A stretch of 34,559 nucleotides of DNA from Cyanobacteria bacterium UBA11372. GTDB lineage: Bacteria > Cyanobacteriota > Cyanobacteriia > Cyanobacteriales > Aerosakkonemataceae. The translations under genes and the position numbers were made by a program. The stretch is from positions 1 through 34,559 of the forward strand of contig DNGG01000458.1 of NCBI GenBank assembly GCA_003486675.1, in the 5' to 3' direction. Below the pieces are notes generated by a model. That model ran no database searches and was not told where the DNA came from. It saw only the letters and a program-made list of their open reading frames with translations. Below are positions 1-8,376 of this stretch, piece by piece. Numbering within the stretch: position 1 is the stretch's first letter; each line of letters starts with the position of its first letter.

Positions 1-122
1 GTGACGGCGGGGTCAACGCAGAAATAAGTTCCGGTACTTTTGGCGTACTGTTCGGAGAATTTCCGCATTGCTTCTAAGTTTTTGTCGGTGGATACGTTAC
101 TTTCGGTTCCGGCGGTGTTCAT
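1..122 (-). CDS. ftrC: Ferredoxin-thioredoxin reductase, catalytic beta chain (5' end only)
   Basis: Only the first 40 codons lie in the window; the gene runs off the left edge. The reading frame on the minus strand begins with ATG at 122-120 and encodes a segment with EAMRKFSEQYAKSTGTYFC, which I recognise as the conserved N-terminus of the FTR catalytic subunit. The enzyme takes electrons from photosystem I-reduced ferredoxin through a [4Fe-4S] cluster and reduces thioredoxins, linking light to enzyme regulation in the cytosol. The cluster ligands and redox-active cysteines would lie beyond the edge, so catalytic residues cannot be checked. Its upstream region is the 267-base spacer shared with the 3' end of the DUF58 gene. 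Identification rests on motif similarity to cyanobacterial FtrC recalled from knowledge. Confidence 0.88.
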   Translation of the reverse strand, partial: MNTAGTESNVSTDKNLEAMRKFSEQYAKSTGTYFCVDPAV

Positions 123-300
123 TGCGATCGCTTTCTCTCTCGATATCTTGAATTCTATCCTAGTGCTTCTAGTCCATAGAGATCTCTCTAAGCTTTGTCC
201 AGCCAGTAACAATTCAATAAAATTAGCCAAATGATAAAATATCCCTATTTTTTGATACTTGACAAATGTAAATATTTTATGCATTTGTTCGTGGCGGATA

Positions 301-322
301 GCTAATGGCTAATGGCTAATGG
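301..322. repeat. Heptamer tandem repeat (GCTAATG)x3
   Basis: Three perfect copies of GCTAATG followed by one extra G. It is the type of short tandemly repeated heptamer (STRR) known from filamentous cyanobacteria. It lies in the spacer between ftrC and the DUF58 gene and is non-coding. Confidence 0.85.
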
Positions 323-344
323 TCGTGGAAAATATTCCTCAGAT

Positions 345-385
345 CAATTAGCAATTAGCAATTAGCAATTAGCAATTAGCAATTA
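345..385. repeat. Heptamer tandem repeat (GCAATTA)x5 plus partial copy
   Basis: Five perfect copies of GCAATTA (351-385) preceded by CAATTA (345-350). Read on the other strand the unit is GCTAATT in a rotated register, one base different from the GCTAATG unit at 301-322, so the two arrays could pair as an imperfect stem with a loop of about 22 bases. The array ends four bases before the stop codon of the DUF58 gene (TAG at 392-390). Confidence 0.88.
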
Positions 386-389
386 AAAT

Positions 390-1547
390 CTACCTTAGAG
401 GGGATTGCAATTGCAGTTGCAGAGGTTGTTCTGGATCGATTGTGTAGCCAGATCGGTCTTGATAGGTGCTATTTTTCTCCTGAGTTAATTCTCGTGAAGG
501 CCAAAGGATATATCGACTTCCAGCGGGAAGAGTTTTCAGGGTTTGCGGGTTTTGCGTCAGCCAAATTAAGGGTTGATTGGGTAAATTATTTGCACTTGCT
601 TCTTCTGCTGCTTCCACAGATGCCAAGGCTTCTAAAACAACGCGGTTACCGTGTACTAAACCAGTTCCTGCTGTCCAGAGTTTAGCGTTTAACTGACAGC
701 GACTGGCGTAGAAGTAAAGCGAAGCGGCGGCGATGACGGCGCCCTCAAAGTCTTCTTTGTGCCAATTGAATGTACTATCGAGACAAATCAGGGGTTCTTG
801 GGAGCCGGTAAAGACTTCTAATTCCCGTACTCTTAATTCGCCGTAACGGGCGCTAGTTTTCCAGTGGACGAGGCGGATGGGATCGCCCCAACGGTAGGGT
901 CTGAGCGATCGCGTCAAGTCTTCGGTGGTAGATTTAGATCTGCGATCGCGGCTGTAATATTGCGGCGTTTCTTGTTGTCCCATTTCATCCATCAACGGAC
1001 AGCTGGTCAAGGACAATACGGTAGGATAAACGATCGCTGTCGCTGCAACTTGCCGCTGTCGCCGACACCAAAATAAACCTAAAGGGGTTGCAGTTCTTAA
1101 CCCGACTGTGTGCCAGCGATATACGCCTCGGCGGGTGGTAGGGTGGTGGTAAACCCAGCGGTAACTTTCGTGGGGCGGGATAATTTCGATGACTTGTTGT
1201 ACCGGCTGACCCAGGATAAAAGGGATTGTATCTTGTACTTGCAGTAGGGTTTTCGGTTGGTTGCTCTGATTTTTGATTTCTAATTCAATGTTGATGTGGT
1301 CGCCTGCGCTGACGGGTTGGATGGGGTATCGTTGGATAGAGATGCCTTTGAGCGATCGCACTGGTAACACTGCAGCCACGATCAACAGCGCAAAACTAAT
1401 CCCGCTGATAACATACAGCCATCCAGCCATTGTATTGATCGCCGAACCAAGGAAGCTCAGGGCGAACCCTAAAAACACCCAACCGCTATAATCGGGGTTC
1501 ACCCAACGAGTTTCTAACCAGTCTGCCATCCGAGCAAAGATTTTCAT
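390..1547 (-). CDS. DUF58 domain membrane-anchored protein
   Basis: 385 residues, ATG start. Two hydrophobic segments near the N-terminus (about residues 22-40 and 43-62) should anchor it in the membrane. The rest carries the DUF58 signature, LRPYRWGDPIRLVHWK at about 215-230, followed by TSARYGELRVRELE (231-244). DUF58 proteins often stand beside MoxR ATPases and transglutaminase-like membrane proteins and resemble von Willebrand A-type proteins; their molecular role is not settled. No MoxR partner is present in the window. It diverges from pilT across a 230-base spacer, and its 3' end abuts the heptamer array. The family assignment is firm; a specific function cannot be given. Confidence 0.88.
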   Translation of the reverse strand: MKIFARMADWLETRWVNPDYSGWVFLGFALSFLGSAINTMAGWLYVISGISFALLIVAAVLPVRSLKGISIQRYPIQPVSAGDHINIELEIKNQSNQPKTLLQVQDTIPFILGQPVQQVIEIIPPHESYRWVYHHPTTRRGVYRWHTVGLRTATPLGLFWCRRQRQVAATAIVYPTVLSLTSCPLMDEMGQQETPQYYSRDRRSKSTTEDLTRSLRPYRWGDPIRLVHWKTSARYGELRVRELEVFTGSQEPLICLDSTFNWHKEDFEGAVIAAASLYFYASRCQLNAKLWTAGTGLVHGNRVVLEALASVEAAEEASANNLPNQPLIWLTQNPQTLKTLPAGSRYILWPSRELTQEKNSTYQDRSGYTIDPEQPLQLQLQSPLR

Positions 1548-1777
1548 ATCACATAATTAGATATAAATCTGTAGTTTTTGTGACAAAACAATTCTAAAGT
1601 TTGAATAAGATGCCAAACAAAATGCCACAACCGTGTTAACACTGAATAGAATTTGAATAGAGTTACGACTGGCCTGTGCATTGGTGCTTGAACTTTTTAG
1701 TAAGCATTACCGTTTTTATAGCTCCTCCAGGCAGGTCTACCAGTTTCAGTTTACATGCTAGCCACAACAAAAAGACT

Positions 1778-3001
1778 ATGAACGGTTCAACAACACCTCG
1801 CACCCGGTTTAACGAATCTGAGCCACCACCAGTACCTCCTGCTCAAGCACAGCCACAACCACCCCGCCAGCGCCAGATGGTTCCGTCTATTGAAAGGATG
1901 GTGAGGCACGCAGCTAGTCAGCAAGCTTCTGACATTCACATCCGGGTGGGAGAAGTGCCTAGATATCGGATACGCGGTCAGATGATGCCACTGGGAAATC
2001 ACGATAAAGTGACGCCAGAGTTATTTGAACAGTATCTGGCTGAAATTTTAAACCCTAAGCAAAGGCAAACCTTTGCCGACACCCACGAACTGGATACGGC
2101 GATTTACTATCCCGGTTTGGTGCGCTGTCGGGTGAATTGTTTTGAAGCGCTGTTGGGTGGCGCGCTGGTACTGCGGTTAATCCCGCTGGATGTGCCTTCG
2201 ATTGATAGCTTGGCCTTGCCCTTGGTGATGAAGGATATCGTACAGCGTCCCCAGGGACTGATTCTGGTGACGGGGCCAACGGGTTCGGGGAAATCAACTT
2301 CGATTGCGGCGATGCTTCGCTACATGAACGAGACGATGACTAAACACATCGTTACAATTGAAGACCCGATCGAGTTTGTACACACGTCGCAAAAGTGCCT
2401 GATATCGCAGCGGGAAGTAGGTTTGCACACCCACGATTTCCACGATGCGCTGCGGGCGGTGTTGCGGGAAGACCCAGATGTGATATTGATTGGGGAAATG
2501 CGCGATCGCATCACGATTGACACCGCACTTAAAGCTGCCCAAACAGGTCACTTGGTATTTGGAACCCTGCACACCAACAGCGCCATCAATACCGTTAATC
2601 GTTTGCTCAACGTCTACAATCCCGACGAACAGCAATCGAAGCGGATCATGATTGCCGAGGCTTTGATCGCAGTTGTTGCCCAAATCTTGCTTCAGACAAC
2701 CGATGGACGGCGCTGTGCGGCGCACGAAATCTTAATCAATACTCCGGCGATGCAAGATTTCATCGCCAAGGGTAACGATGAAGAAGCTTTCCACTTAATC
2801 GAAAATGGTTCCGATGAGGGAATGCAAGTCCTCAACCAAGCACTGTGCGATTTGGTACTAATGGGCAAGATTAGCGGCGATGAAGCGGTGAAAGCCTCTC
2901 CAGATATCGGTGACTTGCGCCGTCGGGTTCGCAACGAAGGGGTCGATCCGGCGCGCGCCAGTCGCGATTATATTCAAGATACTGGCTACAGACCTAGATA
3001 G
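1778..3001 (+). CDS. pilT: Type IV pilus retraction ATPase PilT family
   Basis: A hexameric cytoplasmic ATPase of this family depolymerises type IV pili and powers twitching or gliding motility and phototaxis. The open frame can be extended to a GTG at 1676, but the ATG at 1778 (residue 35 of the longer frame) is preferred because the extra 34 residues are unlike PilT; no clear Shine-Dalgarno precedes either. In the longer frame's numbering: a Pro/Gln-rich segment (about 50-66), ASDIHIR (84-90), Walker A GPTGSGKST (200-208), Asp box HIVTIEDPIEF, Walker B DPDVILIGEMRD (266-277) and His box TGHLVFGTLHT (290-300). With the ATG start it is 407 residues, somewhat longer than the usual 350-370. Cyanobacteria often carry more than one PilT; I cannot say which this is. 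It is the only plus-strand gene I support here. Confidence 0.92.
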   Translation: MNGSTTPRTRFNESEPPPVPPAQAQPQPPRQRQMVPSIERMVRHAASQQASDIHIRVGEVPRYRIRGQMMPLGNHDKVTPELFEQYLAEILNPKQRQTFADTHELDTAIYYPGLVRCRVNCFEALLGGALVLRLIPLDVPSIDSLALPLVMKDIVQRPQGLILVTGPTGSGKSTSIAAMLRYMNETMTKHIVTIEDPIEFVHTSQKCLISQREVGLHTHDFHDALRAVLREDPDVILIGEMRDRITIDTALKAAQTGHLVFGTLHTNSAINTVNRLLNVYNPDEQQSKRIMIAEALIAVVAQILLQTTDGRRCAAHEILINTPAMQDFIAKGNDEEAFHLIENGSDEGMQVLNQALCDLVLMGKISGDEAVKASPDIGDLRRRVRNEGVDPARASRDYIQDTGYRPR

Positions 3002-3020
3002 TCACCAGGGGCTAGGGGTG

Positions 3021-3062
3021 AGAAACCCGGTTTCTTAGTATCAAACTAGAAACCGGGTTTCT
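3021..3062. terminator. Bidirectional terminator-like inverted repeat
   Basis: AGAAACCCGGTTTCT (3021-3035) and AGAAACCGGGTTTCT (3048-3062) are perfect 15-bp reverse complements around a 12-base loop. Each arm is itself nearly palindromic. It lies 20 bases after the pilT stop and 29 bases beyond the stop of the converging membrane-protein gene, so a shared terminator is plausible. There is no long T tract. From memory, this palindrome is a frequent dispersed repeat in some filamentous cyanobacteria, so it may be a repeat element serving as a terminator. Confidence 0.6.
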
Positions 3063-3090
3063 TTGCCTAAGTCAAGCGATCGCAGTTTCT

Positions 3091-4797
3091 TCAGTCCAAG
3101 TATTTTTGACCTGATTTTGTATTAACAAAACCTCCTCCAATCCCACGTTCGGGATCGCGAAGCTTTACATTATGAACAGGAACGTGAGCGCAAGGTAACG
3201 GATATTTCCAGCATTTTACAGTCCAATTTCTAGGGTAGGCGTATTGAACATCATTAACTTTTCTCTTGATAACTTGGGCAGTTGGTAAGTCAGCCGGAAG
3301 CAGCCAACGAGATTTAACATCATTTTGCACGGCGATTGTCCCGGCTATAAATAATAGAACTAACGGGACAATTTTCTCAGATCTCCTCAATTGAACCCGC
3401 AGCTGTTTTTGGTTAATTAGAGGCTGAATTTTAGATAACTGAATTTGTCCTACTTCGGCAATAAATAAGGAAGGAATCACAATAAAATAACCGATCCCAA
3501 ATCTTAGTAAAGGACTTTGAGTTATAATGAAGGTCATGCCCAAAATTCCTATTAATATGAGCCATTTCTCGCCCGAACTATTTTTTATGATTAAACCTGA
3601 AAAAATCAGCGATAAAGCTAGTAATAAAATTATAATTTTAAATTCGTTGTCATCTAACAATTTCCAGTATGCTAAAATCACCTGAAGAATCCCCGATTTT
3701 TCTTGAGCTAATTCACCCAAAAACTGGATTTCCCCAGCTTCTTCTTTGGTTGACTCTGCCGGAACAGACCAAGGAAGATCTAAACACATGAATTTAGATG
3801 GATATAGGGGACATGCGGCTGTTTTTATTGCCACTAAATTTACAGGTAATAGTAGCAAAATAATCAAGGCTATTCCCCAAAATAATCGCTGAAACTTAAC
3901 TGGTTTTACACCAGAATAAAAAAGCAGGGTTGCCGGTAGAAGCGGTAGAGCGCTAAGCTTAATGGCAACAGTTCCACATGCAACGAGCAATGGGATAATG
4001 CGATGGCAAATAGAATTAATTGAAACCGATTTGATTTGATAAATAAAAAGAATAGTCCAGGCGATTACCCCAATCAAAAAATTCACAGATACATCAGGGG
4101 AAAAGGAGATTAAAATCGGCGATCCGGTGAATGTTGTGACAAAATAAACTCCAATAAGTATACCTGCATAGACGAAGTAAAACCAATCGGGTAATCGAGC
4201 TTGATTTTTCAGCAGCCGAGTTAGGGTAATTATCCAATGAATAACCGCTATCAAGAAAACAAAACCATTAGCGATCGCTCCGACTCTATTTCCCACAAAA
4301 TCGGGAATTAAAGGTGCAGAAAATGCAAACCAAGATGAGGTAAAACCAAATTTTGGATTAATTAATGCCACTCCATAAACTGCACCAAATTTAGACAACC
4401 ATTGTATAGAACCCAAGTGGTAAAGACCTGTGTCAAACCAGACAATTTGTTGGGTTGTCAATATGGCTACCAGCAGTTGTAAACTCAAAAATACTAAAAT
4501 AGAACGGGGAGAAATAATTGACTTATAAGCAACTATTTCCCTTCTTGTCTGTTGAGAAAAAAGTGATAATACTGCGAGAGCGATCGCCACTCCCCAACCT
4601 ATTAAGGGAGATAAAGGCAAAACCAGCGATACAGCTAGCCATAATAGAGCCACTCCGACAATTCCCAGCCAGATAGCAGCTAGGGCGCGATCGCCTCTGC
4701 GATCAAAACAGTCTGCTTTACAAATCCTCAGCAGATTTATTCCCAGCAAAAATAAAACGATAGTTAGACAAGTCCAAGTTATAATGAAATAAAGCAT
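3091..4797 (-). CDS. Polytopic membrane protein, possible GT-C-like
   Basis: 568 residues with about a dozen hydrophobic segments spread from residue 1 to about 490 and a short hydrophilic C-terminal tail. The sequence DTGLYHLGSIQWL after about the fourth segment, and a CPLYPSKFMC segment in the middle, recall a poorly characterised family of bacterial membrane proteins (annotated in some genomes as LIC_10190-like), possibly related to GT-C glycosyltransferases or O-antigen polymerase-like proteins. That link is an impression from memory, not demonstrated. It is the last gene of the minus-strand glycan run, 85 bases downstream of the SDR gene, and ends against the inverted repeat shared with pilT. 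If the locus has a polymerase or an extra periplasmic transferase, this is a candidate. Confidence 0.6.
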   Translation of the reverse strand: MLYFIITWTCLTIVLFLLGINLLRICKADCFDRRGDRALAAIWLGIVGVALLWLAVSLVLPLSPLIGWGVAIALAVLSLFSQQTRREIVAYKSIISPRSILVFLSLQLLVAILTTQQIVWFDTGLYHLGSIQWLSKFGAVYGVALINPKFGFTSSWFAFSAPLIPDFVGNRVGAIANGFVFLIAVIHWIITLTRLLKNQARLPDWFYFVYAGILIGVYFVTTFTGSPILISFSPDVSVNFLIGVIAWTILFIYQIKSVSINSICHRIIPLLVACGTVAIKLSALPLLPATLLFYSGVKPVKFQRLFWGIALIILLLLPVNLVAIKTAACPLYPSKFMCLDLPWSVPAESTKEEAGEIQFLGELAQEKSGILQVILAYWKLLDDNEFKIIILLLALSLIFSGLIIKNSSGEKWLILIGILGMTFIITQSPLLRFGIGYFIVIPSLFIAEVGQIQLSKIQPLINQKQLRVQLRRSEKIVPLVLLFIAGTIAVQNDVKSRWLLPADLPTAQVIKRKVNDVQYAYPRNWTVKCWKYPLPCAHVPVHNVKLRDPERGIGGGFVNTKSGQKYLD

Positions 4798-4882
4798 TTT
4801 TTCAACTTTTGATTTTCACCTTTTTCTCATTAAGTTTTAATTTTATCACGCCAAGTGCAAATAAAAGCAGGAGCGAAAATAA

Positions 4883-5809
4883 TTATTGATAAAAACTTAC
4901 TAAAAAAGGCATAGCAGATTCTAGCGACCACTGAGGCTCAAAGTTGAGAACTGAGGATATTTTGGAAATATCAGCGAGTGAATGTTGGATATCCCCTAAA
5001 CGTTTAGGAGCAAGCTTAACTTGGGATTTCCAGTCAGGAAATAGACCTTTTAAGATGTCAACAAGTTGGAGCAGAGTTATAGCTTTGCCGGTGCCTAGAT
5101 TGCAACTTAAGCAGGAACCAGGAACAAGGGGGAGAGTTAAGGCTTTGGTGAATGCGATCGCCACATCTTTAACATACACAAAATCCCGCGTTTGAGTCCC
5201 ATCCCCATAGATAGTAATCGGCAAATTCTGCTGCATCGCTGACACAAAAATCGATATCACCCCAGAGTAGGGCGAGTTAGGAACTTGGCGGGGACCAAAC
5301 ACGTTAAACATGCGTAACCCTACAAACGAAAAATCAAAGGATTTAGCAAACAAATTGGCATACTGTTCGCACACCAGTTTTTGCAAGCCGTAGGGAGAAA
5401 GTGGGGAAGTAGGATGATCTTCTGAGATCGGCACTTGAATAGGGTTACCATAAACCGCAGCAGAACTGGCAAAAACTAGACGAGGAATTTTTAAAGCCTG
5501 AATTAGCTCAATTACAGAAATCGTTGCAGAAATATTGTTATTATGAGCCTTTAGGGGATGCAACCACGATTCTGTCACCGAGGGAGTTGCAGCTAAATGG
5601 GCAATACCATCAATTTGAGCTGGAAAATCTTCTGCTTTACAGGCAGAAATGTCTTTTTTGAGGAATTTGAGACGAGGATGCTTGGTTAAATTTTGTAGCC
5701 GACCTGTCGTCAGATTATCAACGACTGTGACCTTGTAGCCTTCTGATAAAAGCTGTTCGGTAACGTGAGAACCAATGAAGCCAGAGCCACCCGTAACAAT
5801 AAAATGCAT
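4883..5809 (-). CDS. NAD-dependent sugar epimerase/dehydratase (extended SDR, GalE-like)
   Basis: 308 residues, the usual length for the family, ATG start. Rossmann-fold nucleotide-binding motif GGSGFIG at 7-13, the Ser/Thr region SSAAVYG at 115-121, and the catalytic pair Tyr140-x3-Lys144 (YGLQK) are intact. The C-terminal half has FNVFGPRQ (168-175) and TRDFVYVKD, typical of UDP-hexose 4-epimerases and related dehydratases. Such enzymes interconvert nucleotide sugars in the cytosol (UDP-Glc/UDP-Gal or the N-acetyl or uronic forms); the exact substrate cannot be read from the sequence. It follows a possible promoter at 5862-5892 and a 170-base AT-rich gap after the neighbouring GT4 gene, so it may be transcribed partly on its own. 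It presumably supplies a donor sugar for the cluster. Confidence 0.88.
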   Translation of the reverse strand: MHFIVTGGSGFIGSHVTEQLLSEGYKVTVVDNLTTGRLQNLTKHPRLKFLKKDISACKAEDFPAQIDGIAHLAATPSVTESWLHPLKAHNNNISATISVIELIQALKIPRLVFASSAAVYGNPIQVPISEDHPTSPLSPYGLQKLVCEQYANLFAKSFDFSFVGLRMFNVFGPRQVPNSPYSGVISIFVSAMQQNLPITIYGDGTQTRDFVYVKDVAIAFTKALTLPLVPGSCLSCNLGTGKAITLLQLVDILKGLFPDWKSQVKLAPKRLGDIQHSLADISKISSVLNFEPQWSLESAMPFLVSFYQ

Positions 5810-5861
5810 GATTCTATACCGATCAACTATAATTCAATGTTATTGGTGATTTGTTAATTTA

Positions 5862-5892
5862 ATTATACTATTTTTTAGGTCAGATGTGTGAA
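5862..5892 (-). promoter_or_regulatory. Possible sigma-70-type promoter for the GalE-like gene
   Basis: On the minus strand TTCACA (5892-5887) and TATAAT (5867-5862) are separated by 19 bases, about 50 bases upstream of the ATG at 5809. The -10 box is perfect and the -35 box matches five of six positions, but the spacer is long and the region is AT-rich, so chance matches are likely. Confidence 0.3.
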
Positions 5893-5979
5893 TATTACCC
5901 AATAAAATAATTTATTTAAAATAATTAATGACATCAGAGATTAGGCAAATAACATTTTTTGCCGCTCCAATCACCCACG

Positions 5980-7236
5980 TTATTTATGTTTGCTTAGAGC
6001 GGCAATAGCCAATTTAATATTTTCAGCTACCGCTTCCCAAGAATATTTTGCTCTTACTAAATCATAAGCATTATTTGCCAATTTTTCCTGTAAGGGACGG
6101 TCTAACCAAAGTTGGACAATAGCCTTAGTCATAGTGTCCACATCATCGCCTAGTAATAAATGTACACCATTTTCAGCGTTTAAACCTTCAGCCCCTTTAG
6201 TGGTACTGACTACCGGACAACCTGCGGCAAAGGCTTCTAAAATTTTAAACCTTGTTCCCCCTCCTTTATAAAGAGGCACAATCATAACACTTGCAGCAGC
6301 TAGATAAGGTCTAATATCTTCCACCTCTCCTGTGACGATAATATTAGAATTTTGTTGCGCTGCATCATACATAAATTGAGTTGCACCACGCCCCACTAAT
6401 AGCAGGCGGCTATCGGGATAGACTTCTCGCAGTTTTGGATAGATTTGGTTAATTAGTAACTCAGCCGCTTCGCTATTTGGAACATAGCCAAAATGCCCAG
6501 TAAATAGGATATTTAATTGGCTTTTTTCTAATCCAATTGCCGGTTCACATTCACCCAAACGTACACAATCATAATATTTTAAATTAATCCCATTAGGCAC
6601 TAAATAACCATGAGGAATTTTTCCATATAAATTCTCTAACGAATTTTTATCTTGTTCGCTACAAACCCATACTTGATCTGATTTTCTAATTAAATCATTT
6701 TCTGTAAACTTGATTTGGGGAAGATGCAATTTTTTTCTAGCCCAACTTCTGACACTGGCAACAGAACATCTGAGTGTTTCAAAAAGAGCAGCCTCCACAT
6801 TATGCTGATCAAAAATAATTTTACATTGATACTTTTGCACAACTGATAAATAGTGATATAGCCATAATTCCTCAATGATGACTACATCAGGCTGAAAGCT
6901 TTTCATTATCTCGTTTAATTGTGCTGCCGCAGGCTGGATATATGCCCAGTAATCATTTAATCCTAGTAGGCGTAACCACCAAATACCACGTTGCAACCTT
7001 AGCCAAAGTGAAGGATGTTTAGCAACATTATAATGATGCCAGATAGTTACACCTTCAATCGCTTCATTGCTAGAGTCCTCATTAAACACTGAAAATACTG
7101 CAACCGGGCCAAAATTCATCATTATATTAATATTTTGCCAATTACGCATCGGCACACCACCTAATGGCGGATATGTCATTTTTGTAATAAAAAGAGTCCG
7201 AATTTTAGGAATAGTCATAGATCGAGTCAAAGTCAT
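5980..7236 (-). CDS. Glycosyltransferase family 4 (GT-B)
   Basis: 418 residues. The C-terminal domain carries the GT4 donor-binding signature GGGTRFKILEAFAAGCPVVS (325-344), with Glu334 in the place of the second E of the E-x7-E motif, and LLLVGRG (278-284). The N-terminal acceptor domain has a TYPPLGGVPMRN glycine loop (21-32). The cytosolic enzyme would transfer a sugar from a nucleotide donor to the growing glycan, retaining configuration; substrate unknown. Two starts are possible, ATG at 7236 or the ATG at 7218; neither has a convincing ribosome site. It lies 17 bases downstream of the GT2 gene and seems to end a sub-operon, since a 170-base gap follows. Confidence 0.88.
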   Translation of the reverse strand: MTLTRSMTIPKIRTLFITKMTYPPLGGVPMRNWQNINIMMNFGPVAVFSVFNEDSSNEAIEGVTIWHHYNVAKHPSLWLRLQRGIWWLRLLGLNDYWAYIQPAAAQLNEIMKSFQPDVVIIEELWLYHYLSVVQKYQCKIIFDQHNVEAALFETLRCSVASVRSWARKKLHLPQIKFTENDLIRKSDQVWVCSEQDKNSLENLYGKIPHGYLVPNGINLKYYDCVRLGECEPAIGLEKSQLNILFTGHFGYVPNSEAAELLINQIYPKLREVYPDSRLLLVGRGATQFMYDAAQQNSNIIVTGEVEDIRPYLAAASVMIVPLYKGGGTRFKILEAFAAGCPVVSTTKGAEGLNAENGVHLLLGDDVDTMTKAIVQLWLDRPLQEKLANNAYDLVRAKYSWEAVAENIKLAIAALSKHK

Positions 7237-7253
7237 TTACTGGTTAACTTTAA

Positions 7254-8375
7254 TTATGAGTTTTTATCTAATTTTTGAAATCGGTATTTTTCATACATTT
7301 TGTAAGGAACTAATTTTCTGATTTTGACCAGTTTATACATATCATTTAAAGTCAAATTTATAGTGTTTTTTGTAGCACGAATCTCTATTTCATTACGATA
7401 AAAGTATTTAGATAAAAAACCATATTTTATATATTGCATAAACATTTGATATAAATTTTTCATAGTTAAAATATAGATATCGTGACGTAAAAGTGTCATG
7501 CTTAAATCTAGATGGAAAGATTTATACAACAAAGCTAAACTATTGGAATGTTTGCTGGAGTGAAAACTTTGATAAGCTAAATAAAGATAAAAGTTACTAC
7601 CAGACCAATGATAAATTTGCTCAGGAATTTCTGGATGTTTTTGCCGAACCATCTGCATCAGTAACTCATAAAATTTTACCATAGATGCATCCTTATAAGA
7701 TGTACTCAAAGAATTTTTACGATATCCAATCAGAAACTCTGGTAATACTCCAAATTGATAACATTCAGCAATACGCAGGTAAAGTTCCCAATCTTCAGAA
7801 CCATGAGAATGTTCATCTTTCAACTCTTTATTATTATAGCCACCCACTTTTTCTAAACAAGTTTTGCGGATTAAAACAGCACTACCATTACCTATAAAAT
7901 TGCGGCATAATAATGGTAGATAAACTTTCCCTTTCTGTTCTGAAGCATGAAAACCACCTGTGAGAAAATCATCTTCATTAATATCAACTGACCAAGAATA
8001 TACAAGACCGACTGAAGAATCCGAGTTAATTATACACTTTACCTGTTTTTCTATATTCTCAGGATACCAAATGTCATCTGCATCAATTGGCGCAATAAAT
8101 TCTCCTGTAGACTTTTGGATTCCTAAATTACGCGCTGCTGCTACTCCAGCGTTAGGCTGTTGCAACAGCTTAACTCGCCGATCAAGTTTCGCAATTGACT
8201 GAACTATTTCAGCAGTTCGATCTTGAGAGCCATCATCGACTACTATTACTTCAAGATTATGATAAGTCTGAGCGAGAACTGATTTTAAAGTTCTCTCAAT
8301 AAATCTCTGGGCATTGTAAGCAGGGATAATTACCGAGACTAAAGGCGCATTATCAGTTGAGGGATAGTTAACCAT
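7254..8375 (-). CDS. Glycosyltransferase family 2 (GT-A)
   Basis: 373 residues, ATG start. GT2 core in the first 200 residues: PLVSVIIPAYN (11-21), VDDGSQDRT (46-54) for nucleotide binding, DADD (98-101) as the metal-binding DxD motif, and SEDWELYLRI (193-202) with the general-base acidic pair. The rest, about 170 residues, is a basic and aromatic-rich tail typical of these enzymes. It is an inverting cytosolic transferase; donor and acceptor are unknown. It starts one base after the stop of the upstream GT4 gene, so the two are probably translationally coupled. It is a close paralogue of the GT2 at 29996-31201. The gene is very AT-rich: 7441-7500 has only 14 G/C of 60. Confidence 0.9.
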   Translation of the reverse strand: MVNYPSTDNAPLVSVIIPAYNAQRFIERTLKSVLAQTYHNLEVIVVDDGSQDRTAEIVQSIAKLDRRVKLLQQPNAGVAAARNLGIQKSTGEFIAPIDADDIWYPENIEKQVKCIINSDSSVGLVYSWSVDINEDDFLTGGFHASEQKGKVYLPLLCRNFIGNGSAVLIRKTCLEKVGGYNNKELKDEHSHGSEDWELYLRIAECYQFGVLPEFLIGYRKNSLSTSYKDASMVKFYELLMQMVRQKHPEIPEQIYHWSGSNFYLYLAYQSFHSSKHSNSLALLYKSFHLDLSMTLLRHDIYILTMKNLYQMFMQYIKYGFLSKYFYRNEIEIRATKNTINLTLNDMYKLVKIRKLVPYKMYEKYRFQKLDKNS

Positions 8376-8376
8376 T

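Noticed and set aside
251..290. TTGACA-like promoter at about 259-264 on the plus strand
   Set aside because: No acceptable -10 box at 16-19 bases, and no plus-strand gene follows.
301..385. CRISPR array
   Set aside because: The heptamers are contiguous, with no spacers between copies.
1548..1777. Divergent promoters for DUF58 and pilT
   Set aside because: Several TA-rich boxes exist, for example TAAGAT near 1606 and TAGAAT near 1647, but none has a convincing -35 partner.
2294..2725. 143-residue open frame opposite pilT
   Set aside because: It lies entirely across the conserved PilT ATPase domain on the other strand and shows no domain or ribosome site.
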